Assembly: GCA_047619685.1 (NCBI GenBank)
Contig: JBLHLC010000016.1
Span: 1 to 64,000, forward strand
Length of the DNA stretch: 64,000 bases
DNA from: JABDJZ01 sp047619685
GTDB taxonomy: Bacteria > Bacteroidota > Rhodothermia > Rhodothermales > UBA10348
Direction of reading: 5' to 3'
In this document: piece after piece, positions 33,667-42,473 of the stretch
Layout: every line of letters starts with the position of its first letter
How positions within the stretch are numbered: the first letter of the stretch is position 1
Program-made: the position numbers and the translations under genes
Notes under the pieces: model-generated
What the model was told of the DNA's origin: nothing
Database searches by the model: none
The model's input: the letters and a program-made list of their open reading frames with translations, nothing else

Positions 33667-34728
33667 TCACTTCGAAGTGCGACGCTGCTTGATTCGTCCC
33701 TGCTTGTGCAGCAGTTCCGCATTCAAGATGGCGCCGCCAGCGGCACCTCTGATGGTGTTGTGGGAAAGGACGACCATGCGAATATCCAGGATGTTGCACG
33801 CGCGCACCCTACCGACGGACACCGTCATCCCTCCGCCAAGTCCGGCGTGTCGCCGGGGTTGGGGAAACCTCGGGTCCTCAAAGACCGCCAGGAAGGGATC
33901 AGGGGCGGTCGGCAGGTCCATGTCCGCGATGGGGCTCTTGAAACTCCGCAAGACATCCTTCACAAGATCAGGCCCCGCAGATTTGCGGAACGAGACGGAG
34001 ATGGCCTCCAGATGACCATCCAGAACCGGTGCGCGATTACAGTGCGCGCTGAAGACCGCGTCCAGTGGCTTCACGCCCTGGTCCCCCACCTGCCCAAGCA
34101 GTTTCAGAGGTTCTGTCTCCAGTTTTTCCTCTTCGCCGCCGATATACGGTATCACATTGCCCAGGATATCGAGTGAGGAAACACCGGGGTAGCCAGCTCC
34201 GGACAGAGCCTGCATGGTGGTGACGTGGACCTTGTCCAGACCAAAGGCATCAGAAAGCGGCTTGAGAGCACATACCAGGCCGACCGTGGAACAGTTTGGA
34301 TTCGTTACGATGAATCCGCCGCTCCCGTATGTCTGGCGGTCAATCAGCACCGTGTGCTCCGGATTGACCTCCGGAATCAGAAGGGGCACGTCCGCCTCCA
34401 TCCTGAAGTTGCGGGCGTTTGAGATGACCGGATAACCCGCGCTGGCGAAAGCAGCCTCAACTGATCCGGCCACGCTTGCATCCAGGCCACTGAACACGAA
34501 GTCGCAATCCAGGCCCGGCTCGCAGAGTTGGACCGCCATCTTGCCGATTGCTTCGGGTAGGGGCTCCGAGCCAATCCAGTTGGCGGCCTCGGCATAGGGC
34601 TTCCCGGCGGAACGTTCGGACGCTGCGACGGCGGTCACTTCAAACCACGGGTGTCCGGCAAGAAGGCGAACGAACTGCTGCCCGACGGCGCCGGTGGCGC
34701 CAAGAATTCCAACGCGAAGTTTCTGCAT
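33667..34728 (-). CDS. asd: Aspartate-semialdehyde dehydrogenase
   Basis: 353 residues from the ATG at 34728, which begins MQKLRVGILGATGAVG, the NADP-binding glycine loop. The active-site cysteine is in TNPNCSTVG, with the substrate-binding His in RRHAGLGGG. The SNARNFRMEADVPL and PEVNPEH segments resemble the archaeal/yeast class rather than the E. coli class. It makes aspartate semialdehyde for lysine, threonine, methionine and meso-DAP. It is divergent from folD with a 104-bp shared upstream region. Confidence 0.95.
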   Translation of the reverse strand: MQKLRVGILGATGAVGQQFVRLLAGHPWFEVTAVAASERSAGKPYAEAANWIGSEPLPEAIGKMAVQLCEPGLDCDFVFSGLDASVAGSVEAAFASAGYPVISNARNFRMEADVPLLIPEVNPEHTVLIDRQTYGSGGFIVTNPNCSTVGLVCALKPLSDAFGLDKVHVTTMQALSGAGYPGVSSLDILGNVIPYIGGEEEKLETEPLKLLGQVGDQGVKPLDAVFSAHCNRAPVLDGHLEAISVSFRKSAGPDLVKDVLRSFKSPIADMDLPTAPDPFLAVFEDPRFPQPRRHAGLGGGMTVSVGRVRACNILDIRMVVLSHNTIRGAAGGAILNAELLHKQGRIKQRRTSK

Positions 34729-34832
34729 TAAAATCTGACTGATGTCCCGGTTGGGGCCCATTGTGAGGAAGTGGGACAGAACCCGCCCCGTGCGAAATAG
34801 TTGTCCTGAGCAGTCATTAAAGCTCGCCACGG

Positions 34833-35729
34833 ATGGATCGCATGGAAACCCTCACAGCCACCCTCATAGACGGTAGCGCAATAGCTGCCGCCGTTCGCCT
34901 GGAAGTCAAAGAGGCTGTGGATGCCTGGACCGCGCAGGGTAACCGCGCGCCAGTACTCAAAGTCGTGCTCATCGGCGAAGACCCGGCATCGGCTTCATAC
35001 GTCCGCGGAAAGAATCGTGCTTGCCTGGAAGCAGGCATCGGGAGCGAGACGCTCACCTTCGGGTCCGACATGTCGGAAGATGCGCTCCTGACGTTGATTG
35101 CCGATATGAATGCGGATTCGGGCGTGGACGGGATCCTGATTCAGCTGCCCCTCCCAGGTCACATTGACGAGCAGAAGGTGCTACGCGCCATTTCGCCGGC
35201 CAAGGACGTTGACTGCTTCCATCCCGAAAACGTAGGTAACCTTGTGGCCGGAGTTCCGGGGCTGCAACCCGCCACACCGGCAGGCATCATGGAGATGCTC
35301 AAGCGCTCTGAGATTCAGACCCGCGGCAAGACGGCCGTTGTGATTGGCCGCTCAAATATTGTGGGCAAACCGATGGCGAATCTCCTGGTCCAGAAAGGAA
35401 TTGACGCAACGGTGACGGTCTGCCATTCACGGACGCCAGACCTGGCTGCGGTTTGCCGACGGGCGGATATCCTGGTCGCAGCCATTGGTCGTCCCGGATT
35501 TGTCACCGCGGACATGGTAAAACCAGGCGCGGCTGTGATTGACGTCGGTATCAACCGGGTTGAAGACGCCTCGGCGCCCCGCGGCTACAGACTGGTTGGC
35601 GACGTGGACTTCGAGGCCGTTCGGGAAGTCGCAGGGTGGATTACGCCCGTCCCACGCGGAGTCGGGCCCATGACCATCGCGATGCTTCTCAAGAACACGC
35701 TCTACGCGGCGACGGGTAGCTGGTCATGA
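34833..35729 (+). CDS. folD: Methylenetetrahydrofolate dehydrogenase/cyclohydrolase
   Basis: 298 residues. Catalytic Lys in SYVRGKNRACLEAGI, the substrate loop GILIQLPLPGH, the PAKDVDCFHPENVGNL stretch, the NADP site VIGRSNIVGKP, and PVPRGVGPMTIAMLL. In the last motif the usual PGGVGP is read as PRGVGP, a tolerated-looking change. It interconverts methylene-THF and 10-formyl-THF, supplying purN and purH. The start could also be the Met three codons later. It overlaps mscS by 4 bp. Confidence 0.95.
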   Translation: MDRMETLTATLIDGSAIAAAVRLEVKEAVDAWTAQGNRAPVLKVVLIGEDPASASYVRGKNRACLEAGIGSETLTFGSDMSEDALLTLIADMNADSGVDGILIQLPLPGHIDEQKVLRAISPAKDVDCFHPENVGNLVAGVPGLQPATPAGIMEMLKRSEIQTRGKTAVVIGRSNIVGKPMANLLVQKGIDATVTVCHSRTPDLAAVCRRADILVAAIGRPGFVTADMVKPGAAVIDVGINRVEDASAPRGYRLVGDVDFEAVREVAGWITPVPRGVGPMTIAMLLKNTLYAATGSWS

Positions 35730-36703
35730 TCCAGGACTCCACACAGGCTGTACCAAGCGCCCTCCCAGCCGATTCCACCGATGCCCTTAGCGACCTTGGT
35801 CGTGGGGTCGAGGAAACCGGGCGGCTTCTGGCTCAGGGCGACGTAGGCGATGCCGCATCCATAGTCGTCGACGGTGCTCGGGGAATGGTAGAGACATTCC
35901 TGCCGAGCCTGCTCAGTGCCATTTTCGTCTTTCTGTTCTTCTATGCGGTGTACAGGCTGATCTCGAAGATCCTTGACGCCTCGATGTCTCACAGCGCGCG
36001 CGTGGACCACGGGCTTCAGCATCTGACCATGCGGACGTTCCGGCTGGTAGCCTGGACCTTCATCATCGTGATGGTCCTGGCTCAGTTCGGCGTTGACGTG
36101 ACGGCGCTTTTGGCCGGTCTCAGTATCGTAGGCATCGCCGTCAGTTTTGCCGCCAAAGACACGCTGGAGAACTTCATCGCTGGGGTGACCATCATGTTGG
36201 ACCGCCCCTTCAGCGTTGGCGACTACATCGTTGTGGATGACACGTACGGCTGCATCCAGACGATTACACTCAGGTCTACGAGGCTCCTCATGCAGAACGA
36301 GGAAATCATGGTCATGCCCAATTTGGCTATGATCAACCAGAAACTGGTCAACCATTCCATATCGCCCGGCCTTCGTGTGGAAATCAATTTTGGAATCGCC
36401 TACCGCGAGTTCCCGGAGGACGCGCGAAGCGTGGTTCTGGCGCTCTTCGAGGATGACAAACGCCTCGATCCGAACCGCGCGCCGTTCCTGGTCGTCACCG
36501 AGATGGGCTCGTCGAGCGTGGATCTCAGCGCCCGCTTTTTTATAAAGGATCCGGGGATGCAAATCCCCATGCGTACCGAATACACCGAAAAGATCCTGGA
36601 GGCCCTCCGCGGTGCCGGAATCGAGATACCATTCCCACATCTCCAGGTGCATATCGATGGTGCCAAGGGACTTAGAGGCCTTCCCCAGTTAACTAGCAGT
36701 TAA
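35726..36703 (+). CDS. MscS-family mechanosensitive channel, second paralogue
   Basis: 325 residues. N-terminal polar region, then helices at ~57-80 and ~100-145 with the pore helix TALLAGLSIVGIAVSFAAKD, then the MscS beta domain DRPFSVGDYIVVDDTYGCIQ and a C-terminal domain. It differs from the channel at 6884 in having a longer N-terminus and a different pore helix. It is translationally coupled to folD by ATGA; no functional link is obvious. Confidence 0.92.
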   Translation: MIQDSTQAVPSALPADSTDALSDLGRGVEETGRLLAQGDVGDAASIVVDGARGMVETFLPSLLSAIFVFLFFYAVYRLISKILDASMSHSARVDHGLQHLTMRTFRLVAWTFIIVMVLAQFGVDVTALLAGLSIVGIAVSFAAKDTLENFIAGVTIMLDRPFSVGDYIVVDDTYGCIQTITLRSTRLLMQNEEIMVMPNLAMINQKLVNHSISPGLRVEINFGIAYREFPEDARSVVLALFEDDKRLDPNRAPFLVVTEMGSSSVDLSARFFIKDPGMQIPMRTEYTEKILEALRGAGIEIPFPHLQVHIDGAKGLRGLPQLTSS

Positions 36704-36709
36704 GCGCCA

Positions 36710-39043
36710 ATGCCCATCCGCCACGCTCTGAGACTGACAATTCTGTCCGTCGCGCTCTTATCTCCCGCCGGTCGGACGGCAACTGCCCAGGAGGGTGCCC
36801 GGCTACGTGCGGAAATAGAAGGGCCGCGTGCGGTACGTATCGAATGGGTCGATATGGATCGCCCCGCGAATCCAGAACTCGTGCTGACGGACGGGGCCGG
36901 GAATGTCCTCGCCATCGAGGCGGTGCTTCCAAACACGGCAAGGGCGTCTTTGGTCGTACCCACTGACCCCATAGACCCTGCCCGCGTCTATTTCGTGAGT
37001 GACACCGCCAAGGGGCTCCGCGCGCGGGCCCGCCGTGATCCCTGGTTTCGGATCCTCTACTCCAGCAAACCGCTTGGAGCGACACGGAGCCAGCGCGACT
37101 CGTCCACCTGGTTTCGCCTGTTTGCTCCCCGTGCGACGGCAGTCAATCTCTACCTCTATCACGAGGCTGGCGACAAGACGCCGGCCCTCACCGTGGCCAT
37201 GGTCAAGGACGCGGACGGAGTCTGGGAATCCAGGCAGGCGGGCGACCACCACGGGGTCTACTACGACTTTACCGTCCACGGCCCGTCAGATCCTGGCAAC
37301 TGGTTTTACGAGACCCATCCGGTCCATATCAGCGATCCGTACGCACTTGTCTCGGTTGATTCCTACGGGAAGAGCAGGGTATGGATGGACGGACCGGCAC
37401 CGCCCGCGGTGGCAGGCGGACGGCCCGCCATGGAGTCGGTGGTGGCCTACGAGGTACACCTTCAGGACTTTACGGACCTGCTGCCGGTCCATAACCTTGA
37501 CCGTGGTCGCCTTCCCGCAATGCACCAGGCCGGCTTGGTCAATGCCACGGGCCAGCCCATCGGGATTGATTACCTCGAAGACCTGGGCGTCAACGTGGTC
37601 CACCTGCTCCCCATGCAGGAATACCTTCATTATCCGGATGATCAGTGGCAGGCCGATCTGGCGGATGACCCCTTCGCCAAGGAGATGGGTATCGACCGCG
37701 AGAACTACCAATGGGGGTACCGCACCACCCACGCGTTTGCTGTCGAAAGCCGATTCCGGAGTCTTCACACCGAGCACGGCGAAGAACGGGAGCAATTCAA
37801 AGCCCTGATTGCCTCATTCCACGCCAGGGGCATCGCCGTGATCATTGACGTCGTACCCAACCACACCGGCGAAAACATGGACGGCAGGCAGCAGCTCTTC
37901 AACTTCAACGTCATCGACCTGCCCTACTACTACCGAACCGATGAGGACGTGCAGCACATCGGGCCTTTTGGCAACGAGGTCAAGACGGAAGACCGGCCGA
38001 TGGTCCAGCGCTGGCTGATCGATCAACTGAAACACTGGGTCGAGGCGCTCGGCGTAGACGGCTTCCGGATCGATCTGGCTGGACAGATTGACGAGCAGAC
38101 ACTGTTGCTGGCCCGCAACGAACTTCCCGATGACATCATCATCTATGGCGAGCCCTGGATAGCCCCGAGTGACCCGGACGTACGGGCCAACCCCGATTGG
38201 GCCTGGTACAAGGAAGATGCCCCGATCACATTTTTTCAGGACGAAGCCAGAAACGCGTTCAAGGGATCACCTTTCAGCCTGGAGGATCGTGGGTACGCAG
38301 GCGGCGACGCCTCGGCACGAGACAGGGCCATGGCGGCCATCGCCAACGCGTATAGCGACGAACCCAGTCCCAACGACGGGATTTCGTACCTCGACATCCA
38401 CGATAACTGGGCCCTTTCGGACCGATATGCGCTTGCGAACTTCGACGGAAGTCAGGGTGTGGACGAAACGTCCATGCGGCTTGCTGCCGGACTTCTTCTG
38501 ACCTCGCTTGGGCCGGTTGTACTCCATGGCGGAACCGAGATGCTGCGCACCAAGGGGTTGGCGCCCATGGAAGAATTTGAGCGACACGTGGCGGGCGGAC
38601 CGATCTGGTTCAAGGGTCGCGGTGACACGTATAACCTCCGCGCTCCGAACAGATTCGACTGGGAGCGTCTTTCGGAGATGCCGGTCTCGGACATGCGGGA
38701 CTTCTGGCGGGGCCTCATCGCGCTCCGGCTCAGCGATGCCGGATCCGTCATGCGGGTGGCCAATCCACCAACCAACCATGTCCAGTGGTTTCCACCGTCC
38801 AGCCCAGACCTCCTGGGGTATGTCATCGGCAAACGTGTTGCCGTGGCCATGAACGTGGGGCCGGACGAGGACTCCGTGTCTCTTACACTTCCCGAAGGCG
38901 TCTGGACCCTGGTATCCAACGGGACCCGCGTGGATCATGTAAACGGGGTCTCAGGGGCGGCTCCGCGCCTCACCGGAGGGCCACAGTTGGTTGAGGTTCC
39001 TGCGCGCAGCATCCTCATCTGGACGAAAGTCGCAGTGAACTAG
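36710..39043 (+). CDS. Secreted GH13 alpha-amylase-family enzyme, pullulanase-like
   Basis: 777 residues with signal peptide (LTILSVALLSPAGRTATAQ). An N-terminal carbohydrate-binding/CBM48-like region (~25-240, TWFRLFAPRATAVNLYL) precedes the GH13 barrel with YEVHLQDFT, VPNHTGEN, the nucleophile D455 in GFRIDLAGQ, acid/base E481 in IIYGEPWI and D565 in DIHDNWALSD. The set fits GH13_14 type I pullulanases that cut alpha-1,6 bonds in branched glucans. Expected location is periplasm or outside. It starts 7 bp after mscS. Confidence 0.92.
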   Translation: MPIRHALRLTILSVALLSPAGRTATAQEGARLRAEIEGPRAVRIEWVDMDRPANPELVLTDGAGNVLAIEAVLPNTARASLVVPTDPIDPARVYFVSDTAKGLRARARRDPWFRILYSSKPLGATRSQRDSSTWFRLFAPRATAVNLYLYHEAGDKTPALTVAMVKDADGVWESRQAGDHHGVYYDFTVHGPSDPGNWFYETHPVHISDPYALVSVDSYGKSRVWMDGPAPPAVAGGRPAMESVVAYEVHLQDFTDLLPVHNLDRGRLPAMHQAGLVNATGQPIGIDYLEDLGVNVVHLLPMQEYLHYPDDQWQADLADDPFAKEMGIDRENYQWGYRTTHAFAVESRFRSLHTEHGEEREQFKALIASFHARGIAVIIDVVPNHTGENMDGRQQLFNFNVIDLPYYYRTDEDVQHIGPFGNEVKTEDRPMVQRWLIDQLKHWVEALGVDGFRIDLAGQIDEQTLLLARNELPDDIIIYGEPWIAPSDPDVRANPDWAWYKEDAPITFFQDEARNAFKGSPFSLEDRGYAGGDASARDRAMAAIANAYSDEPSPNDGISYLDIHDNWALSDRYALANFDGSQGVDETSMRLAAGLLLTSLGPVVLHGGTEMLRTKGLAPMEEFERHVAGGPIWFKGRGDTYNLRAPNRFDWERLSEMPVSDMRDFWRGLIALRLSDAGSVMRVANPPTNHVQWFPPSSPDLLGYVIGKRVAVAMNVGPDEDSVSLTLPEGVWTLVSNGTRVDHVNGVSGAAPRLTGGPQLVEVPARSILIWTKVAVN

Positions 39044-39053
39044 CCCAGGTGAA

Positions 39054-39503
39054 CTAGCCGCGCCAGGCGTGTTCTTCTCCGTTGACAACGTAAGAAGCAG
39101 TGAGCGTGGCTGTCAGCTCCAGCGTCTTGGCCACGGAGCAGTACTTCCCCATGCTCAGTTCCACCGCTCGGGCGACCCGGCCCAGCTCGACCGGCCCGTC
39201 CACGCGAAAGGTGACGTGGATATCCTCGAAAATTGAGGGAGCCACACCGTCTGGTTTGACGCCCGAGACCTCCACGGAGAGGCCCTGGACGGGCTGCCGT
39301 CCTTTCCCGAGAATGCTGGCCAGGTCGATGCCGCTGCAACCTCCCAAGGCAATAAGTAGCAGCTGCATGGGGCTCATCCCCAGGCCGACGCCATCCGGAC
39401 GTTCCGAGGCATCGTCCATGTGGACCTCAATGCCCTGTGCATTCTTCCCTACAAAATGGAAGGAGTCATCCACACGGTCTATCCTGACGTCAATCTTGCC
39501 CAT
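39054..39503 (-). CDS. OsmC-family protein
   Basis: 149 residues from the ATG at 39503. A single OsmC/Ohr fold: N-terminal strands, then the helix GMSPMQLLLIALGGCSGIDL with one of the redox cysteines (GGC), and the second cysteine in SMGKYCSVAKTLE. Such proteins reduce organic hydroperoxides. The cysteine spacing fits OsmC-type rather than Ohr-type, by inspection only. Convergent with the GH13 gene (11-bp gap), and it follows surE by 11 bp. Confidence 0.9.
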   Translation of the reverse strand: MGKIDVRIDRVDDSFHFVGKNAQGIEVHMDDASERPDGVGLGMSPMQLLLIALGGCSGIDLASILGKGRQPVQGLSVEVSGVKPDGVAPSIFEDIHVTFRVDGPVELGRVARAVELSMGKYCSVAKTLELTATLTASYVVNGEEHAWRG

Positions 39504-39514
39504 GCTGTTTCTGA

Positions 39515-40303
39515 TTATTGTGGCGGACCGTCCCACGTCCACCGGCGCAGTTCGTCGACTTCCTGGTGAGCGGTGAGGTCATGTTGAATTGGCGTGATTG
39601 ACACGTATCCCTCCTCTATCGCACCAAGGTCCGTGTTTTCCCCATCATCCAGATTGACAAACTTGCCGGCCATCCAGTAGTACGGCCGCTTGAAAGGGTC
39701 CAATCGTTCGCTGTACGCTTCCTCCCATCGGGATCGCGCCTGCCGGGTTACCGCGATCCCACGAATTGCGCTGAGAGGGAGGTCAGGCACATTGACATTC
39801 AGCAGGATGCCGGGCGGCAGACCCCGCTCCAGGACTTCCGAGACGATGCGGTGAGCGTAACTCGCGCTAGGACCAAAATCGCCTCCGTCCCATCGACACA
39901 TGGACATGGCCACCGCATCGATGCCAAGAATGGCCGCCTCGGTCGCCGCGCTTACGGTCCCCGAGTAGATCACATTGACGGCAGCGTTAGGGCCCTGGTT
40001 GATCCCCGAGACCACAATATCCGGCCTGCGCGGGAGCAGTTTATCGATAGCCAGCTTTACACAATCTGCGGGTGTGCCCGTCACAGCGTGCGCGGGAATC
40101 TCTCCCTCAGGCCCGCGAAACGGCCAGGAATGCGCCCGGACCGGATCGCGAAGGGTTATGGCGTGCCCAACGGCACTCTGCTCCTGGATGGGTGCCACCA
40201 CTCGTACTTCGCCGAGCGAGACAAGCGCCGCCGCAAGAGCATGGATGCCCGGCGCGTCGATACCGTCATCATTGGAAATGAGAATGAGTGGCCTGGAGGA
40301 CAT
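39515..40303 (-). CDS. surE: 5'/3'-nucleotidase SurE
   Basis: 262 residues from the ATG at 40303. Metal-binding ISNDDGIDAPG at the start, then PIQEQSAVGHAIT, TGTPADCVKLAI and SGINQGPNAA, all SurE motifs. It removes phosphate from nucleotides. panB ends 13 bp upstream of its start, so panB-surE-osmC is likely one transcript. Confidence 0.95.
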   Translation of the reverse strand: MSSRPLILISNDDGIDAPGIHALAAALVSLGEVRVVAPIQEQSAVGHAITLRDPVRAHSWPFRGPEGEIPAHAVTGTPADCVKLAIDKLLPRRPDIVVSGINQGPNAAVNVIYSGTVSAATEAAILGIDAVAMSMCRWDGGDFGPSASYAHRIVSEVLERGLPPGILLNVNVPDLPLSAIRGIAVTRQARSRWEEAYSERLDPFKRPYYWMAGKFVNLDDGENTDLGAIEEGYVSITPIQHDLTAHQEVDELRRWTWDGPPQ

Positions 40304-40316
40304 CAGATCCGCTGAG

Positions 40317-41153
40317 CTAGTAGCTCTCCTCCTCGCTAGGGAACGTCCGGTCACGTACCGCCTCGATATACCCCTTCACCGCGCCGTCAATCTCATCCGC
40401 GAGGTGGGCGAAACGGCGCACAAACCTGGGATTGAAGTCCATCGTGAGGCCAAACGCGTCGTGACTCACCAGGACCTGTCCATCACAGCCCGCCCCGGCG
40501 CCAATGCCGATAGTCGGGATTGAGATACTCTTGGAAACCTCCGTTGCCAGCGGCGCCGGGATTTTTTCCAAGACGATCCCAAAACAGCCCGCCTCTTCCA
40601 GGATTCGGGCGTCCGCTCTCAGACGATCTGCCTCCTCCTCCTGCCGAGCCCGCACCTGGTAGGTTCCAAACCGATATATGTGTTGGGGTGTCAACCCCAG
40701 ATGTCCCATCACCGGAATCCCGGCGCTGATGATCCGGTCCACAATCGGTGCGATGCTTTCTCCTCCCTCCATCTTTACCGCGTGGGCTCCGGATTCTTTC
40801 ATGACCCGGACAGCGGAGGCCAATGCCCGTCTGGAGTTTCCCTGATAGGAACCGAACGGCAGATCTACCACCACCAGCGCGCGGGATACGCCCCGGACGA
40901 CGCACTGCGCATGGTACACCATATGATCCAACGTGATCGGCAGCGTGGTCTCGTGCCCTGCCATCACATTGGATGCCGAGTCCCCAACCAAAATCACGTC
41001 CACCCCGGCGCCGTCGACGATGCGGGCCATGGTGTAGTCGTAGGCGGTAAGCATGGAGATCGGAATGCCAGACACCTTCATTTCCTTGAGGGTTCTGGTT
41101 GTCACCCGGCGCAGCTCTTCTACGTCTCCGATGGCCTTGATGCGAGTACTCAT
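40317..41153 (-). CDS. panB: 3-methyl-2-oxobutanoate hydroxymethyltransferase
   Basis: 278 residues from the ATG at 41153; the longer frame upstream crosses the skp terminator and is discarded. Motifs: SMLTAYDYTMARIVDGAGVD, the metal pair in LVGDSASNVMAGHETTL, and VKMEGGESIAPIVDRII, then GIPVMGHLGLTPQ. It makes ketopantoate from ketoisovalerate and methylene-THF for CoA synthesis, a further THF user like PurN/PurH. It heads the minus-strand group with surE and osmC. Confidence 0.95.
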   Translation of the reverse strand: MSTRIKAIGDVEELRRVTTRTLKEMKVSGIPISMLTAYDYTMARIVDGAGVDVILVGDSASNVMAGHETTLPITLDHMVYHAQCVVRGVSRALVVVDLPFGSYQGNSRRALASAVRVMKESGAHAVKMEGGESIAPIVDRIISAGIPVMGHLGLTPQHIYRFGTYQVRARQEEEADRLRADARILEEAGCFGIVLEKIPAPLATEVSKSISIPTIGIGAGAGCDGQVLVSHDAFGLTMDFNPRFVRRFAHLADEIDGAVKGYIEAVRDRTFPSEEESY

Positions 41154-41231
41154 GGCGGCGCCGACTACATCGGCATGCTGTTGGTCAGAAATATAGAGCC
41201 TTCTAGAGCAGGCATCAGGGCCAGCCAGGCC

Positions 41232-41267
41232 AAAAAAAGGGGCGGACATCCAGTTGACGTCCGCCCC
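41232..41267 (-). terminator. Rho-independent terminator closing the envelope cluster
   Basis: GGGGCGGAC (41239-41247) pairs perfectly with GTCCGCCCC (41259-41267), with an 11-nt loop. On the minus strand it is followed by TTTTTTT (complement of the A run at 41232-41238). It lies downstream of the second skp gene and upstream of panB, separating the two groups. Confidence 0.92.
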
Positions 41268-41305
41268 TTGGGCCGATAGAATCGACAGACTAAACCCGAA
41301 ACCGC

Positions 41306-41839
41306 CTAATTCGCGGCCGTTTCTTCGTCAATAGAGATACCCAGCTTTGCGGCGATCTCCAGATTGATATTTATTACGATCTCCTCATTGACGTAGAGGA
41401 GCGCGGGAGAGCGCAGCACCAGGTGCAAACCCTTTGCTGTGGCAATCTCGTCGATCACAGTCTGGACCTGCTCAAGGAGGGGGGCCAGAAGCGCCTCCTG
41501 TCTGCGTCCAAGTTTCTCCTCCTCACCGGCCGCGGTGGCCTGAAGTTCGGACTGCTCCGTCGCCAACTCCTGCTCGCGTTCTGCGCGGCGTTCGGGCGTC
41601 AGAAGCGGCTGCTGCTTCTGATACCTCTCCACGCGGTCCTGGAAGTCGATGGCCATTGCCTGCAGCGCTTCCTGGCTGGTCTGGTATTCGCTGGCGAGCT
41701 GCTGCTGGATAGCCTGGTACTCAGGCATGTAGGTTATGATAACCTCAGGATCTGCATACCCAATCTGGATCTGGGCGCTGGCCGGAAAAGCCACGAGTCC
41801 GGCGATCAGGACGAGGAAGATCCGTATACGTGCGTTCAT
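41306..41839 (-). CDS. OmpH/Skp-family periplasmic chaperone, downstream paralogue
   Basis: 177 residues from the ATG at 41839. Signal peptide (FLVLIAGLVAFPASAQ) and the OmpH fold: QIGYADPEVIITYMPEY at the N-terminus, a long coiled coil (~45-130), then a C-terminal strand region. Skp carries unfolded outer-membrane proteins to the BAM complex. It is the last gene of the cluster, 43 bp after its sister. The two proteins are quite different in the coiled coil, so probably not a recent duplication. Confidence 0.9.
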   Translation of the reverse strand: MNARIRIFLVLIAGLVAFPASAQIQIGYADPEVIITYMPEYQAIQQQLASEYQTSQEALQAMAIDFQDRVERYQKQQPLLTPERRAEREQELATEQSELQATAAGEEEKLGRRQEALLAPLLEQVQTVIDEIATAKGLHLVLRSPALLYVNEEIVININLEIAAKLGISIDEETAAN

Positions 41840-41882
41840 TGTGTTCTCAGTTTCGTTGTGGGCGGGTCGAGGACCCTCTCTG

Positions 41883-42431
41883 TTACCTGCCTCGAGCTTG
41901 TTCAACGTCTATGCCAAGCTCCTCGAGTACACGGTCGCTCAGGTCGAACTGGGACCGGGTAAACAAAAAGAGGAAGTCTCCGCTCTTGTCAAATACGTAG
42001 TCGTATCCTTCTTCAGTGGCAACCTGCTCGATTGCCGTCAAAATACGGTCCTGAATCGGCCGCATTAATTGCTCCTGCTGGACGAAAAGATCCCCGTCAG
42101 GACCGAAATATTTCATGCGGAGTAGCTCGACCTCATCCTCCGAGCGCATGATCTCATCACGCCTTCGTTGGCGCTCCTCAGCCGTATAAAGCAGTTCACG
42201 CCCCTGATAGGCCTGGAATTCCTGGTCTACTTCCCGCTGCTTGCTCTTGAGTTCCGTCTCCCAATCTGCGGCGATCCGATCCAACTGCTGCTGGACCGTC
42301 TGATAGTCCGGGATCCGGGTCAGGACATACTCCGTGTCTACGTAGGCAATCTTCTGCTGCGCATTGGCGCCCGAAACGGCCAGAGCCAGGCACGCAAAAA
42401 AAGCGACGCGTCGAAAAACGTTGGTCATCAT
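41883..42431 (-). CDS. OmpH/Skp-family periplasmic chaperone, upstream paralogue
   Basis: 182 residues if started at 42431 (the second Met at 42428 is equally possible). Signal peptide (RVAFFACLALAVSGANAQ), then KIAYVDTEYVLTRIPDYQ, which aligns with the downstream copy, a long coiled coil with ERQRRRDEIMRSEDEVELL, and a C-terminal VTEEGYDYVFDK-like strand region. It directly follows bamA (43 bp), as in other Bacteroidota genomes. Confidence 0.9.
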   Translation of the reverse strand: MMTNVFRRVAFFACLALAVSGANAQQKIAYVDTEYVLTRIPDYQTVQQQLDRIAADWETELKSKQREVDQEFQAYQGRELLYTAEERQRRRDEIMRSEDEVELLRMKYFGPDGDLFVQQEQLMRPIQDRILTAIEQVATEEGYDYVFDKSGDFLFLFTRSQFDLSDRVLEELGIDVEQARGR

Positions 42432-42473
42432 GCGACTTGGTGAATTGTACTGTTCTGTGGACATACGGCCCCT

